Assembly (NCBI GenBank): GCA_964533865.1
Contig: CAZHRC010000005.1
Span: forward strand, 1 to 64,000
Reading direction: 5' to 3'
Length of the DNA stretch: 64,000 nucleotides
Source of the DNA: CAZHRC01 sp964533865
GTDB lineage: Bacteria > Bacillota > Clostridia > Tissierellales > Peptoniphilaceae
Shown here piece by piece: positions 17,351-24,774 of this stretch (within the stretch, counting starts at the first letter, position 1; the number at the start of each line of letters is the position of its first letter). The notes beneath the pieces are model-generated. The model made no database searches. It was given only the letters and a program-made list of their open reading frames with translations, and was not told where the DNA came from. Position numbers and translations under genes: made by a program.

Positions 17351-17633
17351 AAAAGTTACCTTTTTTTCGTTTCTCGACACAACTCGCCAACAGGTATTCA
17401 ATCTGACCGTTGATGGATCGAAAATCGTCGGTAGCCCAGTTGGCAATCTCTTGCCAAAGGCTAGGTGCGAGGCGAAGGAGGACTTGTTTTTTCTCTTTGT
17501 CTTTTTCCTTCACCTTTTTTTCGCGGGCGAGAATTTCTTTTTCCAGTGCTTTGACCCGATCTAAACGGGCTTGAAGTTTCTCTTCACGAGTGGTTAGAGC
17601 CTCTTCGTTTGGATCGGTGTTTTGTAAGGTCAT
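17349..17633 (-). CDS. Coiled-coil ribbon-helix-helix (Arc-like) protein
   Basis: This 94-residue protein has a charged coiled coil in its first half (about residues 12-48, REEKLQARLDRVKALEKEI). An Arc/MetJ-type ribbon-helix-helix domain follows, with the beta strand KQVLLRLAPSLWQEI and then a helix pair ending LLASCVEKRKK. It follows the SPFH gene by 21 bases; this SPFH/Arc-like pairing recurs in Firmicutes. The ATG at 17633 sits behind GGGAGGTG. A GTG nine bases upstream is inside that ribosome site and is rejected. It may autoregulate the operon through the palindrome at 18700-18720 (inference). Confidence 0.8.
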   Translation of the reverse strand: MTLQNTDPNEEALTTREEKLQARLDRVKALEKEILAREKKVKEKDKEKKQVLLRLAPSLWQEIANWATDDFRSINGQIEYLLASCVEKRKKGNF

Positions 17634-17654
17634 GGAAAACACCTCCCATCGGTG

Positions 17655-18674
17655 TTAGTATAGGCTGCCAGTGTTGACAACAGGGGTGGCGTCTTTGTTG
17701 CTGCACAAGACGACGAGAAGATTGCTGACCATCGAGGCAAGGCGCTCGTCGTCGAGGACGACCAACTCGTCTTCGTCGATTTCTCGCACGGCCATTTTCA
17801 CCATACCTACTGCGCCTTCTACGATCTTTTTGCGAGCGGCGATGACAGCTACGGCCTGTTGGCGTTGGAGCATGGCGTGGGCGATTTCTTCAGCATAGGA
17901 CAGGTGGGTGATACGGACTTCCGAGACTTCCAATCCCGCATCGTGTACGCGGTTTTGAAGGTCTTCGCGCATGCGATCTGCGATTTCTACGCTAGATCCC
18001 CTCAAGGTTTGCTCATCATGGTCGCATTCATCGCTGATGTTGTCATAAGGGTAGAGCAGGGCGGTGTTGCGGATGGTGGAGTCGCACTGAATGGAGAGAT
18101 AAGCGCTGTAGTTTTTCACGTTGAACACGGCCTTTGTCGGGTTGACCACTTTCCAGATGACGACGGCTCCAATAATGATGGGGTTACCTAGAGAATCGTT
18201 GACTTTTTGTTTTTGATTGTTTAGAGTCATGGTTTTTAAAGAGACGGTTTTACGTTTGATTAAACTCAAGTTCACCTTGACATCACCGGTGTTGGTGTTT
18301 GGAATGTCAATTGAGGGTTTATCTTGTACCGAATCTTCTGCGGTTACGGCAGAGGCAAAGGGAATCACATAGTAGAACCCCGCTTGTTTCATGGTACCGT
18401 AGTATTTACCGAACAAAGTCAAGACTTTTGCCTCGTTGGGGCGAATGAGATGGAAACCAAAGGAGGCGATGAGGGAACAGGGGAACATTACGACCATACT
18501 GAATATAAACAGTATGGGTTGTTCAAGGGTGGCAAGTTGCTTGACCCCGAGACCAAAGGTGACAATCGTGGCTAGCCAGGCGACCAAAATGATAAAGAGC
18601 ATGAGAAAACCATTTTGGTTAAAGATTTCTCTTTCTTCGACATACTGGTCTAATGTGTTTTTTTGCATGGTCAT
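17655..18674 (-). CDS. SPFH/Band 7 domain membrane protein
   Basis: This 339-residue membrane protein has two N-terminal helices (about 24-45 and 53-75) followed by a Band 7/SPFH domain (about 80-290). Markers are IRPNEAKVLTLFGKYYGT, GFYYVIPF, the VVIWKVVNPTKAVFNV strand and a helical C-terminal part, HAMLQRQQAVAVIAARK. SPFH proteins oligomerise on membranes and organise lipid microdomains; the exact role here is unknown. A good GGAG precedes the ATG. It is the first gene of a two-gene operon from a near-consensus promoter. Confidence 0.9.
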   Translation of the reverse strand: MTMQKNTLDQYVEEREIFNQNGFLMLFIILVAWLATIVTFGLGVKQLATLEQPILFIFSMVVMFPCSLIASFGFHLIRPNEAKVLTLFGKYYGTMKQAGFYYVIPFASAVTAEDSVQDKPSIDIPNTNTGDVKVNLSLIKRKTVSLKTMTLNNQKQKVNDSLGNPIIIGAVVIWKVVNPTKAVFNVKNYSAYLSIQCDSTIRNTALLYPYDNISDECDHDEQTLRGSSVEIADRMREDLQNRVHDAGLEVSEVRITHLSYAEEIAHAMLQRQQAVAVIAARKKIVEGAVGMVKMAVREIDEDELVVLDDERLASMVSNLLVVLCSNKDATPVVNTGSLY

Positions 18675-18699
18675 GGCGGTACTCCTTTCAGATAGTGTT

Positions 18700-18739
18700 A
18701 TGATATCATTATAATATCATCGGATCGGAGGTTTGTCAA
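18700..18739 (-). promoter_or_regulatory. Strong promoter with palindromic operator, SPFH-RHH operon
   Basis: The minus strand reads TTGACA (18734-18739), a 17-base spacer and TATTAT (18711-18716). An inverted repeat ATGATAT-N7-ATATCAT (18700-18720) covers the -10 box, so a bound repressor would block the promoter. The co-transcribed ribbon-helix-helix protein is the obvious candidate, by inference. Confidence 0.7.
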
Positions 18740-18770
18740 TTAAAAAATTGCGAAATGATAAGTCGAAAAC

Positions 18771-18817
18771 AAAAACCCCTCAACACCGGATTGTTTTCGG
18801 TGATGAGGGGTTTTTTT
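18771..18817. terminator. Rho-independent terminator of the O-antigen-ligase-like gene
   Basis: AACCCCTCA and TGAGGGGTT form the stem, with an inner CACCG/CGGTG extension and flanking A and T tracts. It sits right at the stop of the minus-strand gene. Confidence 0.85.
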
Positions 18818-20110
18818 ATTTAATTGAGGTGACAGCCAACGTGGACCGTTTTACTTTTAGCATTTGACGTGATTTGTTGCACATTCTTTCGATATTGCCT
18901 TTGTAGAGCAGCTGGACCAGTGGCTTGGGGTTGACCAAGGGGGTGATCTCTTGCTCGAGTGGATAGGTGGGCACCAGGACGAGCAACAACATAAATAGGG
19001 TTTGGTGCCAAAAGATGGTGAGGTCAAAGGCACCGTGTAGTACGGTGACGATGAGCATGGACTGAGCCATGAGCACCCGTGGGCCGGAGAGTTTGTTGCG
19101 TAATTGGTAGAGAAACCGGCTGATGGTTGGGGCCAACAGGGTAACGCCTATGATACCGAAGGATAGAAACATATCGAGTAACATGTTGTGAGCGTGTTGT
19201 GTGGCGTAGCCGTTATATGTTCGATACAGGTTCATATAAGTCAGTGGACCTTGGCCGGTAAAAAAATTGTCCCTTATTCCTCTTGAAGCGGTTTTCCAAA
19301 TAGAGAGCCGCTCGCCGACGGAGCGGTCGAGGTGGTTATACCTTGGCAGCAGGTCACAGTCGGTGAGGATGCTCACGCTTAATGCGGTAAGCAACAACAC
19401 AATGATGAAAAAGGTCTNNNNNNNNNNTTTTTATGTCCGATGCGATAGCACATGAACATGAGGGCAAAGAGTATGACCAACAAGGCGGTGCGGTTTCCGG
19501 TAAAAAACAAGGTGATGAGACCGAGAATGGCCAATAGGCGATACCGGAAGCGCAGATCCGAATCTTCTGCCTTGAACCAGCGGTAGCTCGTCATGATAAT
19601 ATAATATTCCGCCACCATAGCGTAGTAGTTGGGGTTGAAAAATACGGAGATGGCTCGATGGTTTTCCATGTAGTCCATAAAATCCGCCACCGATAAATTA
19701 AGGGAAAAGTACGCCCTCGCCACGAGGATGACGGTGATGGTAAACAGCAGGGTGCAAACCGCTATGGAGATGGATATGGCGTCTTCGACCAATCGCTCTG
19801 ATTTGTGGTGGTTAAAATAGGCGAAGAAAGCCAGTAGGGCACCCATAAATAGGGTCGCGGCGACTCCTGGCAGATTGGCGTGCATAATCGAGCTCAATGT
19901 TGAAAAACCGAGAAAGACGATGAGTTCTTTGCCGACGGGTTGAAGGGAGACGATCTCACGTAAGCGATTTGTCGCCAACAACCAAAGGAAAACGCCAAAG
20001 ATAAGGGTGTAGCTCAATTGATAGGGCAAAAAGATGCCAGCACACATGAACAAGATGAGAAGCTGGTCTTTTGTATAAGTCATTAAATTGTGTTTTATCA
20101 AGAAGATCAC
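18816..20110 (-). CDS. O-antigen ligase/Wzy-like membrane protein (spans an assembly gap)
   Basis: Two reading frames on either side of a 10-N gap (19418-19427) form one polytopic membrane protein of roughly 430 residues. The N-terminal 220 residues carry about seven helices. The C-terminal part has the long outer loop and the HAHNMLLDMFLSFG motif typical of the O-antigen ligase (Wzy_C/RfaL) family, followed by more helices and a basic tail. Such proteins join or polymerise surface glycans on lipid carriers. The frame change across the gap comes from the unknown gap length. It starts at GTG 20110; an in-frame ATG at residue 10 is the alternative. No other glycan genes are adjacent. Confidence 0.8.
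19418..19427. other. Assembly gap (10 N)
   Basis: Ten unresolved bases lie inside the ligase-like gene. The two flanking frames do not match across ten bases, so the true length differs or bases at the edges are wrong. Confidence 0.95.
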
Positions 20111-20597
20111 CTACTGTCGCGCCGTGGATCTGGCGGTTTTTGAATAAATATGCTCTAGTGAGCCTATGTATCAAAGAAAGGCCTAGGCGGCCTTTTAAAG
20201 TCGTTTTTGATTCACCCTATTTTAACACGTTAAGCCCAGAATTTCAATGTTTTACCACATCTTTAGAAAATTGTAAGAATATTGAAACTCTTTCGTAACC
20301 TATTAAAAACGTTATCATTCCGGGGTTTGTCCAAAAATGCTTGAATTTGATGGGTTTTGATGGGAACCGTCTAAAAAAGAGAAACGATGGTGAAAATGTC
20401 GGAATAAGGGAAATTTGAAGAGCGTGTACAGGGTATAACTTTAGGGGATTGAGTGCAATTGAAAGAATAATCAAGGATTTAGTGGTTGAACATGCAATAT
20501 TGATGTATAAAATCACCATTGTATCCCATGGGTGAACTGTCTTTGAACAGGGTATTATATAGTACGAATTAATGTATGTCGACGAAAGGAAAGATTA
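20111..20597. promoter_or_regulatory. Divergent intergenic region: ligase-like promoter and leader hairpin
   Basis: On the minus strand TTGAAA (20242-20247), 17 bases and TAAAAT (20219-20224) form a promoter for the ligase-like gene. Its leader contains an AAAGGCC/GGCCTTT hairpin near 20178-20198. On the plus side a TATTAT near 20554 may serve the thioredoxin-like gene but lacks a clear -35. I see nothing else between 20300 and 20540. Confidence 0.55.
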
Positions 20598-20930
20598 ATG
20601 GATAAGATAGCAACCTCACTTCAGGAAATCCACGAGCATGTGGAACAACATCCACTTGCCTTATTATATTTTTCTCAGGCGTCCTGTAGTGTATGTCATG
20701 GGGTATGGCCAAAAATGTTGGAACTCTTAATACCCTATCCCGAGATCGCGGTGATTCGAGTCGATGTCGGCGAGGTGGCGGAGTTGCGGGGAGCTTATTC
20801 GGTGTTTACAGTACCTTGCATAGTGTTGATGATTGACGGGGTGGAAGCTTTTCGCATGGCGAGATTTTTTAATGGTCTCGAATTTGCAAAGACAATAGGA
20901 CGATTGATGGCAATTTATTTGGATCGGTGA
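20598..20930 (+). CDS. Thioredoxin family protein
   Basis: This 110-residue cytosolic protein has a thioredoxin fold. The active site is CSVC (Cys30, Cys33) in SQASCSVCHGVWPKM, and the cis-proline is in YSVFTVPCIVLMIDG. The non-standard CSVC dipeptide and the extra cysteine beside the cis-proline set it apart from housekeeping thioredoxin (CGPC). GAAAGGAAAG lies before the ATG. It directly precedes the PerR/rubrerythrin operon, so a role in peroxide or redox defence is plausible. Confidence 0.85.
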   Translation: MDKIATSLQEIHEHVEQHPLALLYFSQASCSVCHGVWPKMLELLIPYPEIAVIRVDVGEVAELRGAYSVFTVPCIVLMIDGVEAFRMARFFNGLEFAKTIGRLMAIYLDR

Positions 20931-20946
20931 AAATAGAAGAAATCCC

Positions 20947-20992
20947 TTGACAGACCTAAATTGTAATGGTAACATAATTGTAATGATTACAA
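20947..20992 (+). promoter_or_regulatory. perR-rbr promoter with PerR/Fur boxes
   Basis: TTGACA (20947-20952), 17 bases and TAACAT (20970-20975) form the promoter. A perfect 7-1-7 inverted repeat, TTGTAATGATTACAA (20978-20992), lies just after the -10. A weaker copy beginning TTGTAATGGTAACA (20961) overlaps the -10. The 7-1-7 form is the classic PerR box, which implies autorepression relieved by peroxide. Confidence 0.8.
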
Positions 20993-21012
20993 ATTGAGAG
21001 GAGGAGGGGTGG

Positions 21013-21438
21013 ATGCAAACCGAAGCGATAGCCCAGTTGCTCGCTGACAGGGGAGTAAAACCTTCCCTTCAACGAGTCAAAATGTATCAGTATATGGAAA
21101 AGGTGCGCAAGCATCAGAATGCAGATGAAATCTACCAAGCATTGAAAAATGACATGCCAACTTTATCGAAAACGACAGTATACAACACGATGGATACCTT
21201 TGTGGCCCATGGCTTAGTGAACAAGCTCGTCATCGATGCGGGCGAAGCGCGCTATGATGTGGACACTTACCAGCACGGCCATTTTAAGTGCCGGCAATGT
21301 GGAAGTATACAAGATGTGGCGATGAAGGAGCCCGAACTCCTAGAAAGCAATGGTGCTTTTCAGGTTGAAAAAGTGGCAGTGTACTACACTGGGCTGTGTT
21401 CAACATGCTTGGAAGAAAATACAAACAACATATCTTAG
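21013..21438 (+). CDS. perR: Fur-family peroxide-type repressor
   Basis: This 141-residue metalloregulator has an N-terminal winged helix (about 1-85, with TLSKTTVYNTMDTFV) and a C-terminal dimer domain. Two CxxC pairs, CRQCG and CSTCLE, hold structural zinc, and the regulatory-site residues His/Asp in YDVDTYQHGHFKC are present. PerR rather than Fur is favoured by the 7-1-7 operator and by co-transcription with rubrerythrin 13 bases downstream. GAGGAGGAGG precedes the ATG. Confidence 0.9.
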   Translation: MQTEAIAQLLADRGVKPSLQRVKMYQYMEKVRKHQNADEIYQALKNDMPTLSKTTVYNTMDTFVAHGLVNKLVIDAGEARYDVDTYQHGHFKCRQCGSIQDVAMKEPELLESNGAFQVEKVAVYYTGLCSTCLEENTNNIS

Positions 21439-21451
21439 GAGGATTCAAACA

Positions 21452-21949
21452 ATGGGTGAAAAAACACTGAACAATTTAATGGCGGCTTTTGCTGGCGAAT
21501 CTCAAGCGAACAGAAAATACTTAGCATACGCTAAACAAGCGGAAAAAGAAGGCAAAGTTAACGCAGCAAAAATGTTCCGCGCAGCAGCAGCAGCTGAAAC
21601 CATTCACGCTCATGCAGAATTTGCAATGGCTGGAAAAGTCGGTACGACAGCTGAAAACCTAAAAGACGCTTTCGCAGGTGAGACTTACGAAAAAGACACC
21701 ATGTATCCTGATTTTGTTGTCGATGCTGAAGCAGAAGGCGACGCTAAAGCAGCAGCTCTTTTCAAACAAATCGCTGAAGTTGAAGGCGTACACGCTAACC
21801 TTTACCAAGAGCGATTGGCCCAATTAGAAGCTGACGCTGGCGATTTAGAATTCTACGTCTGTCCAGTATGTGGTAACGTCACTGTAGGTCGTCCAGAAAA
21901 ATGCGAAATCTGTAATGTTCTAGGTTCCAAATTCTTCGTCGCTGAGTAA
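21452..21949 (+). CDS. rbr: Rubrerythrin
   Basis: This 165-residue non-haem iron protein reduces hydrogen peroxide in anaerobes. It has an N-terminal four-helix diiron domain with the expected carboxylate/His ligands (GESQANRKYLAYA, AAAETIHAHAEFA, EVEGVHANLYQ). A C-terminal rubredoxin domain follows with two CxxC pairs, CPVCG and CEICN. Start ATG 21452 follows TTAGGAGG. Its codon choice looks more uniform than its neighbours', as expected for a highly expressed gene. It is co-transcribed with perR. Confidence 0.96.
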   Translation: MGEKTLNNLMAAFAGESQANRKYLAYAKQAEKEGKVNAAKMFRAAAAAETIHAHAEFAMAGKVGTTAENLKDAFAGETYEKDTMYPDFVVDAEAEGDAKAAALFKQIAEVEGVHANLYQERLAQLEADAGDLEFYVCPVCGNVTVGRPEKCEICNVLGSKFFVAE

Positions 21950-22040
21950 ACTTCGTCGATCAGCCATCTAGAAATCAACGCATAAACATGATAGTATAAA
22001 GGTAATTGAAAGGATGCTCACAGAGCATTTTGGTTACCGG

Positions 22041-22071
22041 AGCCAAGGATCTATGGGTCCTTGGCTTTTTT
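22041..22071 (+). terminator. Terminator or attenuator between rbr and the AICAR transformylase gene
   Basis: GCCAAGGATC and GGGTCCTTGGC form a strong stem followed by TTTTTT. It ends only six bases before the ribosome site of the next gene, and a small hairpin (GATGCTC/GAGCATT, 22012-22030) precedes it. It may simply end the rbr transcript, or act as an attenuator for the gene downstream. Confidence 0.8.
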
Positions 22072-22093
22072 GCGATTAAAGGAGGACACAGGA

Positions 22094-23245
22094 TTGGACG
22101 AAAGAGCGCTAAAATACGGGTTTAACCCAAACCAGGCCAACGCGAGAATCTATATCGAAGAGGGTGAGTTGCCATTTAAAGTGATTAACGGCAACCCGGG
22201 AATGATCAACTTTTTAGACGCCTTAAACGGGTGGCAGTTGGTTCGAGAATTGAAGCGAGGGACTGGGCTTGCGGCGGCAGCGTCCTTCAAACACGTGAGC
22301 CCTGCTGGCGTAGGGTTAGGGGTACCCTTATCCGATACGTTAACAGCGATGTATCTCCTAGGAGATGAACCACTTTCTCCAATAGCCATGGCCTATGCTA
22401 GAGCGCGTGGAGCGGATCGGTTGTGTTCCTTTGGCGATTTTATCGCCCTATCAGACGTATGCGACCAAGCGACGGCGACGTTGATTAAACGAGAGGTTTC
22501 TGATGGGGTGATCGCTCCAGGTTATACAGAGGAAGCGATGGCGATTTTATCGGCGAAACGCAAAGGATCCTATGTGGTTCTTCAAATCGACGAAACCTAT
22601 GAACCGAAACCCATCGAAAAGCGCGAAGTTTTTGGATTGACACTGGAACAAGGGCGAAACGATCTTCAGATTACGACGGCTGCCCTGAAAGATGTGGTGA
22701 CAAAACAAGCGACCCTTCCTGAAGAGGTGAAAAGAGACTTGATTTTAGCGTTGATCACCCTAAAATACACCCAATCCAACTCGGTGTGCTACGCTTATGA
22801 AGGTCAAACCATCGGCATTGGCGCTGGCCAACAATCTCGTGTTCACTGTGCGCGCTTGGCAGGAGACAAAGCTGACCATTGGCGGTTGCGTTCCCATCCC
22901 AAAGTATTGGGGTTGCCTTTTAGAGAAAAATTGTCGAGACCGGACAAAGACAATGCGATCGATCGGTATATCATCGGGGAAGTATTGGACGCGACCCTAT
23001 TTACCGAAATGCCTGAACCATTGACAGAAGATGAAAAAAACCAGTGGATCGCTGGTCTTTCCGGAGTGAGTCTAGCATCCGATGGTTTCTTCCCCTTTAG
23101 TGACAGCATCGACCGAGCGGCGGCGTCCGGGGTAGCCTACGTGGCTCAACCTGGGGGATCGGTGCGAGACGATGAAGTGATCGCTGCTTGTGATGGCTAT
23201 GGCATTGCGATGGCAAACACCGGTTTCCGGTTATTTCACCATTAG
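22094..23245 (+). CDS. Stand-alone AICAR formyltransferase (PurH C-terminal domain)
   Basis: The protein matches only the transformylase half of PurH, which moves a formyl group from 10-formyl-THF to AICAR in purine synthesis. It has 383 residues instead of about 510, and the N-terminal IMP cyclohydrolase domain is absent. Visible family blocks are AAAASFKHVSPAGVGL, ALITLKYTQSNSVCYA, GIGAGQQSRVHC and the end AQPGGSVRDDEVI. The start is TTG behind AAAGGAGG. IMP cyclohydrolase must come from another locus. A GNAT gene follows eight bases later. Confidence 0.88.
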   Translation: MDERALKYGFNPNQANARIYIEEGELPFKVINGNPGMINFLDALNGWQLVRELKRGTGLAAAASFKHVSPAGVGLGVPLSDTLTAMYLLGDEPLSPIAMAYARARGADRLCSFGDFIALSDVCDQATATLIKREVSDGVIAPGYTEEAMAILSAKRKGSYVVLQIDETYEPKPIEKREVFGLTLEQGRNDLQITTAALKDVVTKQATLPEEVKRDLILALITLKYTQSNSVCYAYEGQTIGIGAGQQSRVHCARLAGDKADHWRLRSHPKVLGLPFREKLSRPDKDNAIDRYIIGEVLDATLFTEMPEPLTEDEKNQWIAGLSGVSLASDGFFPFSDSIDRAAASGVAYVAQPGGSVRDDEVIAACDGYGIAMANTGFRLFHH

Positions 23246-23253
23246 GAGAGGCG

Positions 23254-23763
23254 ATGTATATAAGGGAAACGAAAAAAATCGAGTACCCACTGGTCTACGA
23301 TTTCGTCCAAAAAGCTTTTGAGACGGCACGGGTATCCGATGGAAAAGAACAGGATTTTGTAGAAGCACTACGTCAATCACCGACTTACCTTCCAGAGTTG
23401 GACTTGGTGGCAATCGAAGGCGAGGCGATTGTAGGCCATCTGATGATGACCCTATTGCAGTATCGTTCCGATGATCCATCACCTCAGATGCTGCTTTTGG
23501 CGCCATTGTCGGTAAGAGAAGACATCAGGGGATTTGGAATTGGCGCGATGCTCATGGATTCAGGGTTTACAAGAGCTCAAGAGCTAGGCTATCGAGGAGT
23601 GCTTCTCGTCGGGGATCCGGGGTACTACGGCCGATTTGGTTTTGTCCCATCGGAGGAGTACGGGATAAGGAACACAGACGGTATTGAAAAGGACTACGTT
23701 ATGGTACTTCCTTTGGGTGAGGAGCTCTTGAGTGGGGTTGGAGGCGAAATTTCTTTTATCTAA
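23254..23763 (+). CDS. GNAT-family N-acetyltransferase
   Basis: This 169-residue acetyltransferase uses acetyl-CoA on an unknown substrate. The acetyl-CoA-binding motif A is LSVREDIRGFGIGAMLM, followed by the GYYGRFGFVPS segment typical of the YhbS-like subgroup. GGAGAGGCG lies before the ATG. It is eight bases from the AICAR transformylase gene, so the two form an operon, but no functional link is evident. Confidence 0.85.
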   Translation: MYIRETKKIEYPLVYDFVQKAFETARVSDGKEQDFVEALRQSPTYLPELDLVAIEGEAIVGHLMMTLLQYRSDDPSPQMLLLAPLSVREDIRGFGIGAMLMDSGFTRAQELGYRGVLLVGDPGYYGRFGFVPSEEYGIRNTDGIEKDYVMVLPLGEELLSGVGGEISFI

Positions 23764-23879
23764 AAGGGTTTTATCGTCAAATAGAGCATCACCATCTGCC
23801 TGTCATTTTTCTTAGGAAAAGAAGGAGATGAGTTTCGATAAGATAAAGAGGTTCGGGACTGAAGCAGCTGGTGTTGTGT

Positions 23880-24080
23880 GGCGAAGGATGCCGCGTGAAG
23901 ATCAAGGGATTAAGGTTAACGGCATGAAGGTCAATACCCTCCCTTGGAGATGGAGCCAAAGGTCAAGGGCGAAGGGGAAGGTCTTATCAGCCACCCGAAG
24001 GTTGGCGACCGACAGGCTCCATCTCCGAGGGAGCTGGCTCGGCGCCTTTTGCCGAGACTGAGGGAGGGGTTTCTTTCCAT
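23880..24080. repeat. Modular intergenic repeat, copy 3
   Basis: This copy holds GTCAAGGG-type words, then CCCTCCCT, a GGAGATGGAGCC arm and its complement GGCTCCATCTCC. The closing arm GAGGGAGCTGGCTCGGC...GAGACTGAGGGAGGGG comes last. A nested inverted repeat is formed, as in copy 1, but with a different inner module (CCACCCGAAGG). The 519-base gap also holds a terminator and the cop operator. Confidence 0.8.
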
Positions 24081-24166
24081 CGCCTTTCGGCGCGAAAGCG
24101 CCGTTCCTCCTTCCGGTTCCACCGATGAGTTCTTCTCAACCGACAAGATTTATCAAAGAACTAGAC

Positions 24167-24200
24167 AAAGCACCGACAAAAGAAATTTTGTTGGTGCTTT
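24167..24200 (+). terminator. Rho-independent terminator upstream of copY
   Basis: AAAGCACC and GGTGCTTT with an inner ACAAA/TTTGT pair form a stem followed by CTATT. It probably insulates the cop operon. Confidence 0.7.
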
Positions 24201-24203
24201 CTA

Positions 24204-24252
24204 TTGACAAAGAGTGTTTACAGATGTAAACTCAAATAGGACTACAAATGTA
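24204..24252 (+). promoter_or_regulatory. copYA promoter with two cop boxes
   Basis: TTGACA (24204-24209), 17 bases and TAAACT (24227-24232) form the promoter. Two exact cop boxes TACANNTGTA lie at 24219-24228 (in GTTTACAGATGTAAAC) and 24243-24252, centres 24 bases apart. This is the standard CopY operator, so copper releases repression. Confidence 0.9.
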
Positions 24253-24282
24253 AACAATATAAAGTTAGAGGAAGGAGGCGAC

Positions 24283-24774
24283 ATGAATCCGATTATCGAA
24301 AAACACCCGATCACTAATGCGGAGTGGGAAGTTATGCGAACCGTGTGGTCAAAAGAAACGGCGACGAGTCGAGACATCGTCGAGGTATTAAAACCAAAAA
24401 TGGATTGGGAACCCGCGACGATTAAAACGTTGATGGGCAGGCTCGTTAAAAAAGGGTACTTGAAGACTTCCGTAGATGGCAACCGGTATCACTATTCCGC
24501 TACAGTGAGCGAGCCGGAGTGTTTGGAAGCAGAGGTGGACAAGCTCCTCGATCAAATCTGCCCAACTAAGGTGGTCAACCTGTTGGATTATTTGATCGAT
24601 CGTTGTGCGTTGAGCTACGAGGATATGGCTTATTTATCCGGTCGTTTAGAGGAAAAAGAAGGGGTGAAAGAGGTAGAGTGTAATTGTACACCAGGTCAAT
24701 GCACTTGCCATTTACATCGATGCGGTACGATCTTGTCCCCGCGAGAGGAGAGAATAACAGATGAAACATATTAA
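24283..24774 (+). CDS. copY: CopY copper-responsive repressor
   Basis: This 163-residue BlaI/MecI/CopY-family regulator has an N-terminal winged helix (NAEWEVMRTVWSKETATSRDIV, then WEPATIKTLMGRLVKKGYL). Its C-terminal metal site has the exact CxCxxxxCxC spacing (Cys133, 135, 140, 142), where zinc is displaced by copper(I). A few more Cys/His residues follow (HLHRC). Start ATG 24283 is behind GAAGGAGG. The end overlaps copA by 14 bases, showing coupling. Confidence 0.95.
   Translation: MNPIIEKHPITNAEWEVMRTVWSKETATSRDIVEVLKPKMDWEPATIKTLMGRLVKKGYLKTSVDGNRYHYSATVSEPECLEAEVDKLLDQICPTKVVNLLDYLIDRCALSYEDMAYLSGRLEEKEGVKEVECNCTPGQCTCHLHRCGTILSPREERITDETY

Noticed and set aside
23828..24207. Overlapping frames in repeat copy 3
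   Set aside because: They lie wholly within the palindromic repeat, on both strands, with no known family and no start signals.
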